A DNA stretch of 64,000 nucleotides. It comes from Stenotrophomonas sp. 57. Its GTDB lineage: Bacteria; Pseudomonadota; Gammaproteobacteria; Xanthomonadales; Xanthomonadaceae. The position numbers and the translations under genes are program-made. The notes below the pieces were generated by a model. The model did no database searches, was not told the origin of the DNA, and saw only the letters and a list, made by a program, of their open reading frames with translations. Shown here in pieces: positions 16,464 through 26,437 of the stretch. Within the stretch, counting starts at the first letter, position 1. Each line of letters begins with the position of its first letter. The stretch is taken from NCBI RefSeq assembly GCF_030291075.1, contig NZ_CP127407.1:804001-868000 (forward strand), written 5' to 3'.

Positions 16464-17044
16464 AGGTGAGTCTCCAGGTAGTCCTGCAGCGCCTGCCGGG
16501 CGCGTGCCAGATGGGTTTTTACCGCGCCTTCGCTGCAGCCCATGGCGCGGGCGGTGGTGGCCCCGTCCAGGTCCTGCAGCACGCGCAGGGTGAAGGCTTC
16601 GCGCTGGCGGGCGGGCAGGGTACGCAGTGCCTGCACCAGCTGCTGGTACTGCTGGCGCTGTTCGTGCGCCTGCGCCGGGTCCGGGCCGGGATCGGCCCAG
16701 TCGATCTCGCCCCCGTCGGCGTCCTGGTTGTCGCGCCAGAACGGCAGGCGGAAGCGGCGCCGGCGCTGCAGGTCGATCACCCGCCGGCGCAGGATGCTCC
16801 AGAACAGCGGCGCCCATTCGGCGGCCGGCTTGTCGGCATAGTCCAGCATGCGCATCAACGCATCCTGCACCGCATCCAGGGCGTCGTCGCGCTGGCGCAG
16901 GCCGGCCTCGGCGAAGCGGAATGCGCGCGGGCCGACGCTGGCCAGGAACGCCTCCAGCGACGCCGGCAGGGCATCGGTCTCGGCGCTCGAGGGGACGGGG
17001 CTGCTCACCAGCACAGGGTACGGTTCCTCGCTCGGGGTCACCAT
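16460..17044 (-). CDS. ECF-type RNA polymerase sigma factor
   Basis: A 194-residue sigma-70 family protein. Region 2 is visible as AFRFAEAGLRQRDDALDAVQDALMRML, with the conserved D-A-x-D-A-V-Q-D pattern. Region 4 carries LRTLPARQREAFTLRVLQDLDGATTARAMGCSEGAVKTHLARARQAL. The ATG at 17044 is preferred over an in-frame TTG at 17050. GGAGG lies about 20 nt upstream of the ATG, so start choice is uncertain. It begins a three-gene minus-strand unit lying between pntAA and pntAB. Its target promoters are unknown. Confidence 0.88.
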   Translation of the reverse strand: MVTPSEEPYPVLVSSPVPSSAETDALPASLEAFLASVGPRAFRFAEAGLRQRDDALDAVQDALMRMLDYADKPAAEWAPLFWSILRRRVIDLQRRRRFRLPFWRDNQDADGGEIDWADPGPDPAQAHEQRQQYQQLVQALRTLPARQREAFTLRVLQDLDGATTARAMGCSEGAVKTHLARARQALQDYLETHL

Positions 17045-17142
17045 CGACAACGCGTGAGCGCGCCTCCGGTTGACCGTGGGCGCGCGCCGGGTTCAGCCCG
17101 TGGTTATGATGGGCCGACGAAGACAGAGCGGGAGCGTTGCCA

Positions 17143-17459
17143 GTGAGTGACGGGTTCGTAGCGCTGTACATCTTCATGCTGGCCGCCATCGCCGGCCACG
17201 TGATCATTTCGCGGGTGCCGGTGATCCTGCATACCCCGCTGATGTCGGGTTCCAACTTCATCCACGGCATCGTGCTGATCGGCGCGATGGTGGTGCTGGG
17301 GCACGCGCAGACGCCGCTGGAGAAGGCCCTGGGCTTCCTCGCCGTGGTGCTGGGCGCCGGCAACGCCGCCGGTGGCTACGTGGTCACCGCGCGCATGCTG
17401 GAAATGTTCAAGCCGAGCGCGCCCAAGGGTGGCAAGGACGAAACGAAGGAGCCGCAGGC

Positions 17460-17463
<4 letters not shown>
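17143..17463 (+). CDS. pntAB: NAD(P) transhydrogenase subunit alpha part 2 (membrane)
   Basis: A 106-residue inner-membrane subunit with three hydrophobic helices (VALYIFMLAAIAGHVIISR..., SNFIHGIVLIGAMVVL, LGFLAVVLGAGNAAGGYVV). It supplies part of the proton channel. GTG at 17143 is chosen because GGGAG lies 8 nt upstream; a TTG two codons earlier would leave almost no spacing. Its stop overlaps the pntB start. The soluble alpha1 gene is upstream beyond the sigma-factor trio. Confidence 0.92.
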
Positions 17464-18920
<1,457 letters not shown>

Positions 18921-18925
18921 GATCC

Positions 18926-18964
18926 GGGGTCGGATCCCTTTCCACAGGAAAGGGCTCTGACCCC
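18926..18964. repeat. ggggtcggatccctttcc-type hairpin after pntB
   Basis: Arms 18926-18943 and 18947-18964 are 18 bp with two mismatches and a 3-nt loop. It is the same interspersed family as 5763-5799 and 21375-21414, again directly after a gene 3' end. Confidence 0.75.
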
Positions 18965-18978
18965 ATATGCGCAGCCTC

Positions 18979-18997
18979 ATCCACGCGTGGCGTGGAT
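18979..18997. repeat. atccacg-type short palindrome
   Basis: atccacg-cgtgg-cgtggat with 7-bp perfect arms; it belongs to the family also seen at 8905 and 27303. It lies between the convergent pntB and the small membrane protein gene. Confidence 0.65.
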
Positions 18998-19035
18998 CTA
19001 CCCGGAAGGCACAACGCGCACGGGGGGCATCGCGC

Positions 19036-19455
19036 TCAGCGCGCCAGCCAGGCGCCCACGGCAACACCCACGGCCAGCCAGATCCATTCCATCGCGCCGT
19101 TGGCCAGGCTGATCAGGGTCCAGGCCAGGTGCGGGCCCATCCGCGTGGTGGCGTCCCACAGGTCCAGCCCGATCGAGCCGCCCATCCAGGCGCTGGCGAT
19201 GGTCCAGTTGGCCACGGCGGCCACCAGCAGGGTGCCGACCACGACCAGCGCAATGCGCAGCCGGCCCGGGCCCAGCGTACCCATGCGCAGCATGAACACC
19301 AGTTCCAGGGCGGTCAGAACCGCCATCCAGCCAACCTGCCGGCCGGTCATCAGCGCCAGCACCATCCAGGCAAGGGGAGCAACAAGCAGGCCCAGCAACA
19401 ACATGAGGGGCCAGAGCCAGGTGACGGTCCTGGCACGCGCGGCATTGGAGGACAT
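19036..19455 (-). CDS. Hypothetical four-helix membrane protein
   Basis: A 139-residue protein with four hydrophobic segments (about 15-37, 44-62, 70-92, 112-136) and no catalytic motif. The start ATG at 19455 has AGGGAG 6 nt upstream, giving MSSNAARARTVTWLW. An upstream in-frame extension would overlap the sufT promoter region and is rejected. Flanked by pntB (convergent) and sufT (divergent). I do not recognise the family. Confidence 0.7.
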   Translation of the reverse strand: MSSNAARARTVTWLWPLMLLLGLLVAPLAWMVLALMTGRQVGWMAVLTALELVFMLRMGTLGPGRLRIALVVVGTLLVAAVANWTIASAWMGGSIGLDLWDATTRMGPHLAWTLISLANGAMEWIWLAVGVAVGAWLAR

Positions 19456-19576
19456 CGAAGCTCCCTGAAGATCACCCACAGGATACTGTGGTTTGCCGCG
19501 GTGCACCGGCGGTGCCGGGGCGGCTGGGCTAGAATGCCGTCTTGCGTGGCCCGGCCACGGCCCCATATCGGTCCCC

Positions 19577-20128
19577 ATGTATTCCCGTAGCAGCGAACCT
19601 GTCCACTTCGAACGCGATTGCGAGGCCGTGATGGTCCCGCAGGGCGATACCGTGACCCTGCCCGCCGGCAGCTATGGGTACATCACCCAGGCGCTGGGCG
19701 GCAGCTATTCGGTGTTCGTCGAGGGCAACCTGTTCCGCATCGCCGGCAAGGACGGCGACGCCATCGGCAAGGAGGCACCGGCACCGCTGGAGCTGCCGGC
19801 CGATGCCACCGACGAACAGGTGGAACAGCTGGTGTGGCAGCAGCTGCGCACCTGCTTCGACCCGGAAATTCCGGTGAACATCGTCGAACTGGGCCTGGTC
19901 TACGAGGTCGAGATCAAGCACCTGGACGAAGGCCAGCGCGAGATCGACGTGAAGATGACCCTGACCGCACCGGGCTGCGGCATGGGTGACATCCTGGTCG
20001 ACGACGTGCGCAGCAAGCTTGAAATGATCCCGACGGTGGCCGAGGCCGACGTCGACCTGGTGTTCGACCCGCCGTGGAACCAGCACATGATGTCCGAGGC
20101 GGCCCGGCTCGAGACCGGCATGCTTTGA
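19577..20128 (+). CDS. sufT: Putative Fe-S cluster assembly protein SufT
   Basis: A 183-residue protein. The N-terminal 70 residues form the SufT-specific beta-rich domain (VPQGDTVTLPAGSYGYITQALGG). The C-terminal part is a MIP18/DUF59 domain with DPEIPVNIVELGLVYEVEI and LTAPGCGMGDILVDDV, including the conserved Cys in APGCGMG, the candidate Fe-S ligand. It is thought to help mature Fe-S proteins. No other suf gene is in the window. The start ATG at 19577 is the first Met compatible with the family N-terminus. Confidence 0.9.
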   Translation: MYSRSSEPVHFERDCEAVMVPQGDTVTLPAGSYGYITQALGGSYSVFVEGNLFRIAGKDGDAIGKEAPAPLELPADATDEQVEQLVWQQLRTCFDPEIPVNIVELGLVYEVEIKHLDEGQREIDVKMTLTAPGCGMGDILVDDVRSKLEMIPTVAEADVDLVFDPPWNQHMMSEAARLETGML

Positions 20129-20132
20129 CCCA

Positions 20133-20154
20133 GGGCCCGCAGTGACGCGGGCCC
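20133..20154. terminator. GC hairpin after sufT
   Basis: gggcccgc-agtgac-gcgggccc with 8-bp perfect arms (20133-20140, 20147-20154) begins 4 nt after the sufT stop and ends 33 nt before ilvE. There is no T-run, so it may only partly terminate and could also lie in the ilvE leader. Confidence 0.5.
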
Positions 20155-20187
20155 GGCACTACCCGCAACCAGAACAGGAATCCTCCG

Positions 20188-21282
20188 GTGTCCCAGTCCA
20201 TTCCCAGCTTCGCCGTCACCCGTTCGGACCACCCGCGCAGCGCTGAAGAGCGCGCCCAGATCCTGGAAAAGCCGGGCTTCGGCCTGCATTTCACCGATCA
20301 CATGGTGGAGGTACGCTGGGACAAGGACGCCGGCTGGCACAACGCCAACGTGCGTGCCTACGGCCCGCTGCAGCTGGACCCGGCCGCGGCCGTGCTGCAC
20401 TACGGCCAGGAAATCTTCGAAGGCATCAAGGCCTACCGCCATGCCGATGGCTCGATCTGGACCTTCCGCCCGGATGCCAACGGCCGTCGCCTGCAGCGTT
20501 CGGCACAGCGCCTGGCGCTGCCGGAACTGCCGGTGGAGATCTTCGTCGAATCGCTGAAGCAGCTGATCGCCGTGGACAGCGCCTGGGTGCCGTCGGCCGA
20601 TGAGTCGAGCCTGTACTTCCGTCCGTTCATGATCGGCGACGAAGCCTTCCTCGGCGTGCGCGGCGCACACAAGGCTGGCTACTACGTCATCGCCAGCCCG
20701 GCCGGCCCGTACTTCGCCAAGGGCGTTGCCCCGGTGTCGATCTGGCTGTCTACCGAATATGCGCGTGCGGCCAAGGGCGGCACCGGCGCGGCCAAGTGCG
20801 GTGGCAACTACGCCGCATCGCTGCTGCCGCAGCAGAAGGCGCAGGCGCAGGGCTGCTCGCAGGTGCTGTTCCTCGACCCGGTCGAAGGCAAGTACCTGGA
20901 AGAACTGGGCGGCATGAACGTGTTCCTGGTCTACAAGGACGGCACGCTGGTTACGCCGGAACTGTCGGGCAGCATCCTGGAAGGCATCACCCGCGAGAGC
21001 ATCCTGCAGCTGGCCCGCGACCGCGGCATGAAGGTCGAAGAGCGCAAGGTCACCATCGATGAGTGGAAGCAGGGCGTGGCCTCGGGCGATATCGCCGAAG
21101 TGTTCGCCTGCGGTACCGCCGCGGTGGTCACCCCGATCGGCCAGCTGAAGGGCGAGGGCTTCTCGGTCGGCGACATCAACGCCCCGGCCGGCGAAGTGAC
21201 CATGTCGCTGCGCAAAGAGCTGACCGACATCCAGTACGGCCGCCTGCCGGACCGCCATAACTGGCTGGTCAAGCTGGGCTGA
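20188..21282 (+). CDS. ilvE: Branched-chain amino acid aminotransferase (type II)
   Basis: A 364-residue fold-type IV PLP enzyme that transaminates valine, leucine and isoleucine with 2-oxoglutarate. It is of the longer, eukaryote-like type II group. YGQEIFEGIKAYR lies near 72-84, the PLP lysine is most likely Lys203 in AAKCGGNYAAS, and GGMNVFLVYKDG and FACGTAAVVTPIG are cofactor/substrate loops. The start is GTG at 20188 with AGGAATCC upstream. A single-gene unit with an intrinsic terminator 50 nt downstream. Confidence 0.95.
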   Translation: MSQSIPSFAVTRSDHPRSAEERAQILEKPGFGLHFTDHMVEVRWDKDAGWHNANVRAYGPLQLDPAAAVLHYGQEIFEGIKAYRHADGSIWTFRPDANGRRLQRSAQRLALPELPVEIFVESLKQLIAVDSAWVPSADESSLYFRPFMIGDEAFLGVRGAHKAGYYVIASPAGPYFAKGVAPVSIWLSTEYARAAKGGTGAAKCGGNYAASLLPQQKAQAQGCSQVLFLDPVEGKYLEELGGMNVFLVYKDGTLVTPELSGSILEGITRESILQLARDRGMKVEERKVTIDEWKQGVASGDIAEVFACGTAAVVTPIGQLKGEGFSVGDINAPAGEVTMSLRKELTDIQYGRLPDRHNWLVKLG

Positions 21283-21332
21283 TCGCCTGCGGTCAACTTT
21301 AGAGCCGCGCCCGCGCTCGGCTGATTGTCCGG

Positions 21333-21358
21333 AAAGCCCGTCCCCCGTGACGGGCTTT
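21333..21358 (+). terminator. Terminator of ilvE
   Basis: aaagcccgt at 21333-21341 pairs perfectly with acgggcttt at 21350-21358, ending in TTTCT. A degenerate REP-like palindrome (agagccgcgc...gctcggct, about 21301-21322) precedes it. Confidence 0.8.
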
Positions 21359-21374
21359 CTGCGTTATGGGCCTG

Positions 21375-21414
21375 GGGGTCAGATCCCTTTTCCATGGGAA
21401 AAGGATCTGGCCCC
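21375..21414. repeat. ggggtcagatcccttttcc-type hairpin downstream of ilvE
   Basis: Third copy of the ggggtcagatcccttt family: arms 21375-21393 and 21397-21414 with minor mismatches. The surrounding 452-bp gap (21283-21734) holds the ilvE terminator, this element, a hairpin gcggatc/gatccgc (21612-21633) and otherwise AT-richer sequence that is presumably the protease promoter region. I could not fix a promoter with confidence. Confidence 0.7.
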
Positions 21415-21734
21415 GAAACAGCGGACGCCGATGTCGGCAAAGTCATTCCGGGACACGTGAAGACCCAGTCAGGTCTGTGCAGGACACGAGAAAGTTCCTT
21501 CACCTTCACAAACCATTGACCCGAAAAGTCTCAGAACGAACATTTCATCTTGCTGAAAAGACGCTGAAAATCTTGTGGTGTCCGGTTTCGGCCATTAGCG
21601 TCATCTGCACGGCGGATCGTTAGGGGGATCCGCTGACTCACCGGACTTCGAACCTCGCCAATGCAAGCCAGCCCAGGGTTCGGGCCGGTGCTTCTGCCGA
21701 TTCCGGCATTCACACCACAAGAAAGGGAAATACG

Positions 21735-23474
21735 ATGTCCCAGGTAACGCAACCGCGTGTGCGTCGAGTGTGGGTGGTCCTTGGTGCGTCCGTTCTGTCA
21801 TCGCTGCTGCTGGCCACGCCTGCGCTGGCCGGTGAAGTCCAGCTCACCGGCCTGCAGTCCGCGCCGACGCACCAGCGTTTCATCGTGAAGTACCGCGACG
21901 GCAGCGCCGCCGTGGCCAACACCACCGCGTTGGCTTCGTCGCTGAAGACGGCCGCCGCTGGCCTGGCCAGCAGCCAGGGCCGCGCGCTGGGCCTGCAGGA
22001 GGTCCGCAAGCTGGCCGTCGGCCCGACCCTGGTCAGGACCGACCGTCCGCTCGACCAGGCCGAATCCGAACTGCTGATGCGCAAGCTGGCGGCCGACCCG
22101 AACGTGGAATACGTCGAAGTCGACCAGATCATGCGCGCGACGCTGACCCCGAACGACACCCGCTTCAGCGAGCAGTGGGGCTTCGGTACGTCCAACGCAG
22201 GCATCAACATCCAGCAGGCCTGGGACAAGTCCACCGGCACCGGCGTGGTGGTGGCGGTGATCGACACCGGCATCACCAACCATCCCGACCTCAACGCCAA
22301 CATCCTGCCCGGCTACGACTTCATCAGCGACGCCGCGATGGCGCGCGATGGTGGCGGCCGCGACAACAATCCGAACGATGAAGGCGACTGGTACGGCGCC
22401 AATGAGTGTGGCTCGGGCATCCCGGCCTCCAACTCCAGCTGGCACGGCACCCACGTTGCCGGCACCGTGGCGGCGGTGACCAACAACGCCAGCGGCGTCG
22501 CCGGCACCGCGTTCAACGCCAAGGTCGTGCCGGTGCGCGTGCTCGGCAAGTGCGGCGGTTACACCTCCGACATCGCTGATGCGATCGTGTGGGCGTCCGG
22601 TGGCACCGTCAGTGGCGTGCCGGCCAATGCCAATCCGGCCGAGGTCATCAACCTCTCGCTGGGTGGTGGCGGCAGCTGCTCGACCACCTACCAGAATGCG
22701 ATCAACGGGGCGGTCGGCCGTGGCACCACCGTGGTGGTCGCTGCCGGCAACAGCAACACCAACGTGTCCAGCTCGGTGCCGGCCAACTGCCCGAACGTGA
22801 TCGCGGTGGCCGCGACCACCTCGGCCGGTGCACGTGCCAGCTTCTCCAACTACGGCACCGGCATCGACATCTCGGCGCCGGGCCAGAGCATCCTGTCCAC
22901 CCTCAACACCGGCACCACCACGCCGGGCAGCGCGACCTACGCGTCGTACAACGGCACCTCGATGGCGGCGCCGCACGTGGCCGGCGTGGTCGCGCTGATG
23001 CAGTCGGTCGCCCCGAGCCCGCTGAGCCCGGCGCAGGTCGAGAGCATCATCAAGAGCACGGCACGTCCGCTGCCGGGCGCCTGCTCGGGCGGCTGCGGTG
23101 CCGGTATCATCGACGCCAATGCCGCGGTGGCTGCCGCGATCAACGGCGGTGGCACCAACCCGGGCGGCAACGTGCTGCAGAACAACGTGCCGGTGACCGG
23201 CCTGGGCGCCGCCACCGGTGCCGAGTTGAACTACACCGTTGCGGTTCCGGCCGGCAGCACCCAGCTGCGCGTGGCGATCAGTGGCGGCAGCGGTGATGCC
23301 GACCTGTACGTGCGCCAAGGCAGTGCCCCGACCGATACCACCTACACCTGCCGTCCGTACCTGAGCGGCAACAGCGAGACCTGCACCATCAACAGCCCGG
23401 CCGCAGGCACCTGGTATGTGCGGGTGAAGGCGTACAGCACCTTCTCGGGCCTGACCCTCAGCGCCCAGTACTGA
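21735..23474 (+). CDS. Secreted S8 (subtilisin-like) serine protease
   Basis: A 579-residue preproprotease. A Sec signal peptide covers about 1-33 (cleavage after TPALAG) and an I9-like propeptide about 34-135. The catalytic domain has Asp in VAVIDTGITNHPDL, His in WHGTHVAGTVAAV and Ser in NGTSMAAPHVAGVVALMQ. A PPC (prepeptidase C-terminal) domain covers the last 100 residues (YTVAVPAGSTQLRV, GDADLYVRQG). It resembles the StmPr family of extracellular proteases of S. maltophilia and the Xanthomonas secreted protease; which paralogue it is cannot be decided here. Export probably uses Sec and the type II system. GAAAGGGAAA precedes the ATG. Confidence 0.95.
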   Translation: MSQVTQPRVRRVWVVLGASVLSSLLLATPALAGEVQLTGLQSAPTHQRFIVKYRDGSAAVANTTALASSLKTAAAGLASSQGRALGLQEVRKLAVGPTLVRTDRPLDQAESELLMRKLAADPNVEYVEVDQIMRATLTPNDTRFSEQWGFGTSNAGINIQQAWDKSTGTGVVVAVIDTGITNHPDLNANILPGYDFISDAAMARDGGGRDNNPNDEGDWYGANECGSGIPASNSSWHGTHVAGTVAAVTNNASGVAGTAFNAKVVPVRVLGKCGGYTSDIADAIVWASGGTVSGVPANANPAEVINLSLGGGGSCSTTYQNAINGAVGRGTTVVVAAGNSNTNVSSSVPANCPNVIAVAATTSAGARASFSNYGTGIDISAPGQSILSTLNTGTTTPGSATYASYNGTSMAAPHVAGVVALMQSVAPSPLSPAQVESIIKSTARPLPGACSGGCGAGIIDANAAVAAAINGGGTNPGGNVLQNNVPVTGLGAATGAELNYTVAVPAGSTQLRVAISGGSGDADLYVRQGSAPTDTTYTCRPYLSGNSETCTINSPAAGTWYVRVKAYSTFSGLTLSAQY

Positions 23475-23496
23475 GCCCAAGTCCCTCTCCATGGGC

Positions 23497-23525
23497 ACGC
23501 CCCGGCTCAGGCCGGGGCGTTTTCT
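23497..23525 (+). terminator. Intrinsic terminator of the protease gene
   Basis: acgccccggc-tcag-gccggggcgt with 10-bp perfect arms (23497-23506, 23511-23520), followed by TTTCTC, 23 nt after the protease stop. Confidence 0.9.
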
Positions 23526-23594
23526 CATGGGGCCGGCAGTGGTACGTGCGGCCGCGCCATGGTGGGGTGCCGACCCTGGTCGGCACGCTGTTGC

Positions 23595-24089
23595 TCAGAC
23601 CGATTCGAAGCGGTTCGCGGCCACGTTCTTGCGCACGTGCTGCGGGTCGAAAATGCGGCCGTTCATGGCGATGTACACGCCGCTCGGCAGCGACTGCACC
23701 GCACCGATCGCGCAGCCGATGTTGAACTCGGCATCCGAACCCCGGAAGCGTGCCGGGCTCAGCGCGCCGGTCATCACGATGGTCTTGTCCGGAATCGTCG
23801 CCAGCACCTTGCCGGTCTGCACCATCGAATCGGTGCCGTGGGTGACCAGTACATGCCGGGTCGGCTGCGCGGCGATGGTGGCGCGGATCAGCTCGCGGTC
23901 TTCATCGTTGATGTGCAGCGAATCCTTGCGCAGGATCGGAATCACGTTGAAGCGGAACGTGACGCCCAGCTCGCGCAGGATCATGCCGATCTGGGGGTCG
24001 CCGATCTGGTAGTCCGACTTGTCGTCGAAGTAGATCTTGTCGATCGTGCCACCGGTGGTGACGACCAGGAGCTCTTCCATCATGTGCAT
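23595..24089 (-). CDS. Single-domain asparaginase-like protein
   Basis: A 164-residue protein corresponding only to the N-terminal domain of L-asparaginase. The nucleophile Thr motif TTGGTID (11-17), the second Thr motif HGTDSM (84-89) and the DK pair (Lys102) are all present. The C-terminal domain, which normally gives the dimer-partner residues and a length near 330, is absent, and the frame ends cleanly at 23595. Such short asparaginase-domain proteins are known as a separate group of uncertain activity, so this is probably not a broken gene. Three ATGs (24089, 24083, 24080) are possible starts with no strong ribosome site. No signal peptide. Confidence 0.8.
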   Translation of the reverse strand: MHMMEELLVVTTGGTIDKIYFDDKSDYQIGDPQIGMILRELGVTFRFNVIPILRKDSLHINDEDRELIRATIAAQPTRHVLVTHGTDSMVQTGKVLATIPDKTIVMTGALSPARFRGSDAEFNIGCAIGAVQSLPSGVYIAMNGRIFDPQHVRKNVAANRFESV

Positions 24090-24159
24090 GCGTGAAACCA
24101 GGACAGGTGCAGCGGCGCGGGGCCAGGAACACAGATGATACGGCCCGGCGGGCGCAGCG

Positions 24160-24495
24160 TCAGCGTCGCTTGCCGAAGCGGGCGCGCAGCCCGGGCAGGC
24201 TGGCGCTGAAGATCACCAGCAGCGCCAGCGCGATCTCGATCAATGCCAGCCAGCGCGTTTCCGGATGGCTCCAGGCGCTCATCACGCCATGGCTGAACCA
24301 GCCCAGCGCCAGCACCGAGGCCCAGAAGCCGGCCTTGCGCCAGCCCAGGCGCAGCGCACAGGCCAGCGCCAGCGGCGGCGCGGTGAACACCAGCTGGGTC
24401 GCCAGCCAGTGCTTGTCATTGATGAACCAACCGGCGAACAGCGCGGCCAGCCCCATCAGGGCCAGCAGCAGGACCGTGCGCGGCGCGCGGTTCAT
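24160..24495 (-). CDS. DUF2069 family membrane protein
   Basis: A 111-residue protein with four hydrophobic segments (TVLLLALMGLAALFAGWF, QLVFTAPPLALACAL, FWASVLALGWFSHGVM, WLALIEIALALLVIFSASL) and a basic C-terminus. It matches the small DUF2069 inner-membrane family. That gene often follows wrbA in this group, and here its ATG overlaps the wrbA stop (ATGA). Function unknown. Confidence 0.82.
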   Translation of the reverse strand: MNRAPRTVLLLALMGLAALFAGWFINDKHWLATQLVFTAPPLALACALRLGWRKAGFWASVLALGWFSHGVMSAWSHPETRWLALIEIALALLVIFSASLPGLRARFGKRR

Positions 24496-25085
24496 CGGGC
24501 CAACCGCTGCGCGATGTCGGCCACCCGGCGGCCCAGCGCGCGTGCCAGCACCGCCTCGTCGTCGGTCGGCTGCGGGTCGTCGGCGGCGCCGGCCACGTGG
24601 CTGGCGCCATAGGGCGTGCCGCCGCTGGTGGTGTGGCTCAGCGCCGGCTCGGTGAACGGGATGCCGACGATCACGCAGCCGTGATGCAGCAGCGGCACCT
24701 GCATCGACAGCAGGGTCGATTCCTGCCCGCCGTGCATCGAGGCGGTGGAGGTGAACACGCCGGCCGGTTTGCCGGACAGGGTGCCATTGACCCATTCAGC
24801 GCCCAGCCCATCCAGGAAGTGCTTCACCGGTGCGGCCATATTGCCGAAGCGGGTGGGGCTGCCGAGCAGCAGGCCCTGGCACTCGACCAGGTCCTGCACG
24901 CTCACGTAGGGAGCCCCATCGTCGGGCACAGGCGGCTGTGCGGTCTGGGTCACCGCGGCCACCGGCGGCACCGTGCGCAGCCGCGCGGTCATGCCCGGCA
25001 CTTCGCCGATGCCCCGCGCGATCTGGCGCGCCAGCCGTGCCACCGAACCGCCCCGGCTGTAGTACAGCACCAGAATCTCGCCCAT
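24492..25085 (-). CDS. wrbA: NAD(P)H:quinone oxidoreductase, WrbA family
   Basis: A 197-residue flavodoxin-fold protein that reduces quinones by two electrons with FMN. The FMN phosphate loop is LVLYYSRGGSVARLA (5-19). LLLGSPTRFGNMAAPVKHFLDG (about 76-97) and FTSTASMHGGQESTLL (about 112-127) are the diagnostic WrbA loops. The late segment HTTSGGTPYGASHVAG is also conserved. The ATG at 25085 is preferred; an ATG at 25115 would add ten residues. It is coupled to the DUF2069 gene and divergent from yihY. Confidence 0.9.
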   Translation of the reverse strand: MGEILVLYYSRGGSVARLARQIARGIGEVPGMTARLRTVPPVAAVTQTAQPPVPDDGAPYVSVQDLVECQGLLLGSPTRFGNMAAPVKHFLDGLGAEWVNGTLSGKPAGVFTSTASMHGGQESTLLSMQVPLLHHGCVIVGIPFTEPALSHTTSGGTPYGASHVAGAADDPQPTDDEAVLARALGRRVADIAQRLAR

Positions 25086-25162
25086 CGTGCCCGCTTCTCC
25101 TCGTCGTGTAGCCATCAGTATGGCTATCCTGCCAGCATTCCGCATCGGGTACCCTTCCACCG

Positions 25163-26437
25163 ATGGAACCTTTGGATACGCTCAACCTGTGGATGGAGCG
25201 CGCGCGGGATCGCGCACGGGCCATCAGTTTCGGCCGCTTCCTGTGGCATCGCTTCCTCGACGACCGCCTGTTCCAGGCAGCGGCGGCACTGGCCTACACC
25301 ACGGTGTTCGCGCTGGTGCCGCTGGCAATCGTGGTGTTCGGCGTGCTCTCGGCCTTTCCCGTCTTCGACCGCTGGAGCGACCAGCTCAGCGATTACGTCT
25401 TCTCCAACTTCGTGCCCAACGCCGCGCGCGCGGCCGAGGGCTACCTGCGGCAGTTCTCGGCCAGTGCCGGCCAGCTCACCGCTGCCGGCTTCATCGCGCT
25501 GGTGGTCTCGCTGCTGATCACCCTCAACAGTGTTGAAGAGACCTTCAACCAGATCTGGCGGGTCGGTTCGACCCGGCCCAAGCTGACCCGCTTCCTCGTC
25601 TACTGGACCGTCCTGACGCTGGGCGCGATGCTCGCCGCCGCGTCGCTGGCGGTATCGGCGCGGGTGTTCGCGATGCCCCTGTTCGGCACCCAGGAGGGCC
25701 GCTGGCTGGCCGAGCTGGCGCTGCGGCTGGCGCCGATCCTGATCGAGTTCGTCTGCATCACCCTGATGTTCCGGGTGGTGCCGCACCACACGGTGAAGTG
25801 GCGGCACGCGGTCCCCGGCGCCATCCTGGCGGCGGTGATCCTGGAACTGGTGAAGTGGGGCATCGGCGCCTACCTCGGCAGCTTCCAGTCCTACCAGAAG
25901 CTGTACGGCACGGTGGCGTTCGTGCCGATCCTGTTGCTGTGGATCTACCTGTGCTGGGTGGCGGTGCTGCTGGGCGCGTCGCTGTCATCGTCGATGGCGG
26001 CCTTCCGCTACCAGCCGGTGGAGCTGCGGCTGCCGCAGGGCTACGAGTTCTACGGCCTGCTGCGCCTGCTAGGCCGCTTCCACCATGCACGCTTGAAGGG
26101 CAGGGGCCTTGCCGATGATGAAATCCTGCGGCTGGAGCCGATGCTGACCGACTCCCTGCTGCATGACCTGGCCTGCAACCTGCAGGAGATCGGCCTGCTG
26201 CGCCGCGACGAGCGCGGCGAGTGGCTGCTGTCCCGCGACCTGGACCAGGTGAGCCTGGCTGACCTGTACGAATGCACCCAGCTGCGCATCCCGGTTGCCG
26301 AGCAGCACCTGCCGTACCGCGACGACAGCCTGGGCCGGGCCGCCCTGGCGGCACTGGACGACCTGCGACTGCCCCTGCGCGAACGCCTCAAGCGCAAGGT
26401 CAGCGATATCTATACCGATTCCGGAGACACGCCATGA
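25163..26437 (+). CDS. yihY: YihY/UPF0761 family inner-membrane protein
   Basis: A 424-residue protein with six hydrophobic helices in the first 290 residues. The family signature FQAAAALAYTTVFALVPL is at about 35-52, followed by FVPILLLWIYLCWVAVLLGASLS. A soluble helical C-terminal extension of about 130 residues contains a winged-helix-like segment (LACNLQEIGLLRRDERGEWLLSRD). The family was once called ribonuclease BN, but that name belongs to another protein and there is no nuclease motif here. The stop overlaps the start of the TlpA-like gene by 4 nt. Confidence 0.9.
   Translation: MEPLDTLNLWMERARDRARAISFGRFLWHRFLDDRLFQAAAALAYTTVFALVPLAIVVFGVLSAFPVFDRWSDQLSDYVFSNFVPNAARAAEGYLRQFSASAGQLTAAGFIALVVSLLITLNSVEETFNQIWRVGSTRPKLTRFLVYWTVLTLGAMLAAASLAVSARVFAMPLFGTQEGRWLAELALRLAPILIEFVCITLMFRVVPHHTVKWRHAVPGAILAAVILELVKWGIGAYLGSFQSYQKLYGTVAFVPILLLWIYLCWVAVLLGASLSSSMAAFRYQPVELRLPQGYEFYGLLRLLGRFHHARLKGRGLADDEILRLEPMLTDSLLHDLACNLQEIGLLRRDERGEWLLSRDLDQVSLADLYECTQLRIPVAEQHLPYRDDSLGRAALAALDDLRLPLRERLKRKVSDIYTDSGDTP

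Noticed and set aside
25163..26437. YihY as ribonuclease BN
   Set aside because: The old annotation was an error; the protein is a polytopic membrane protein without nuclease motifs.
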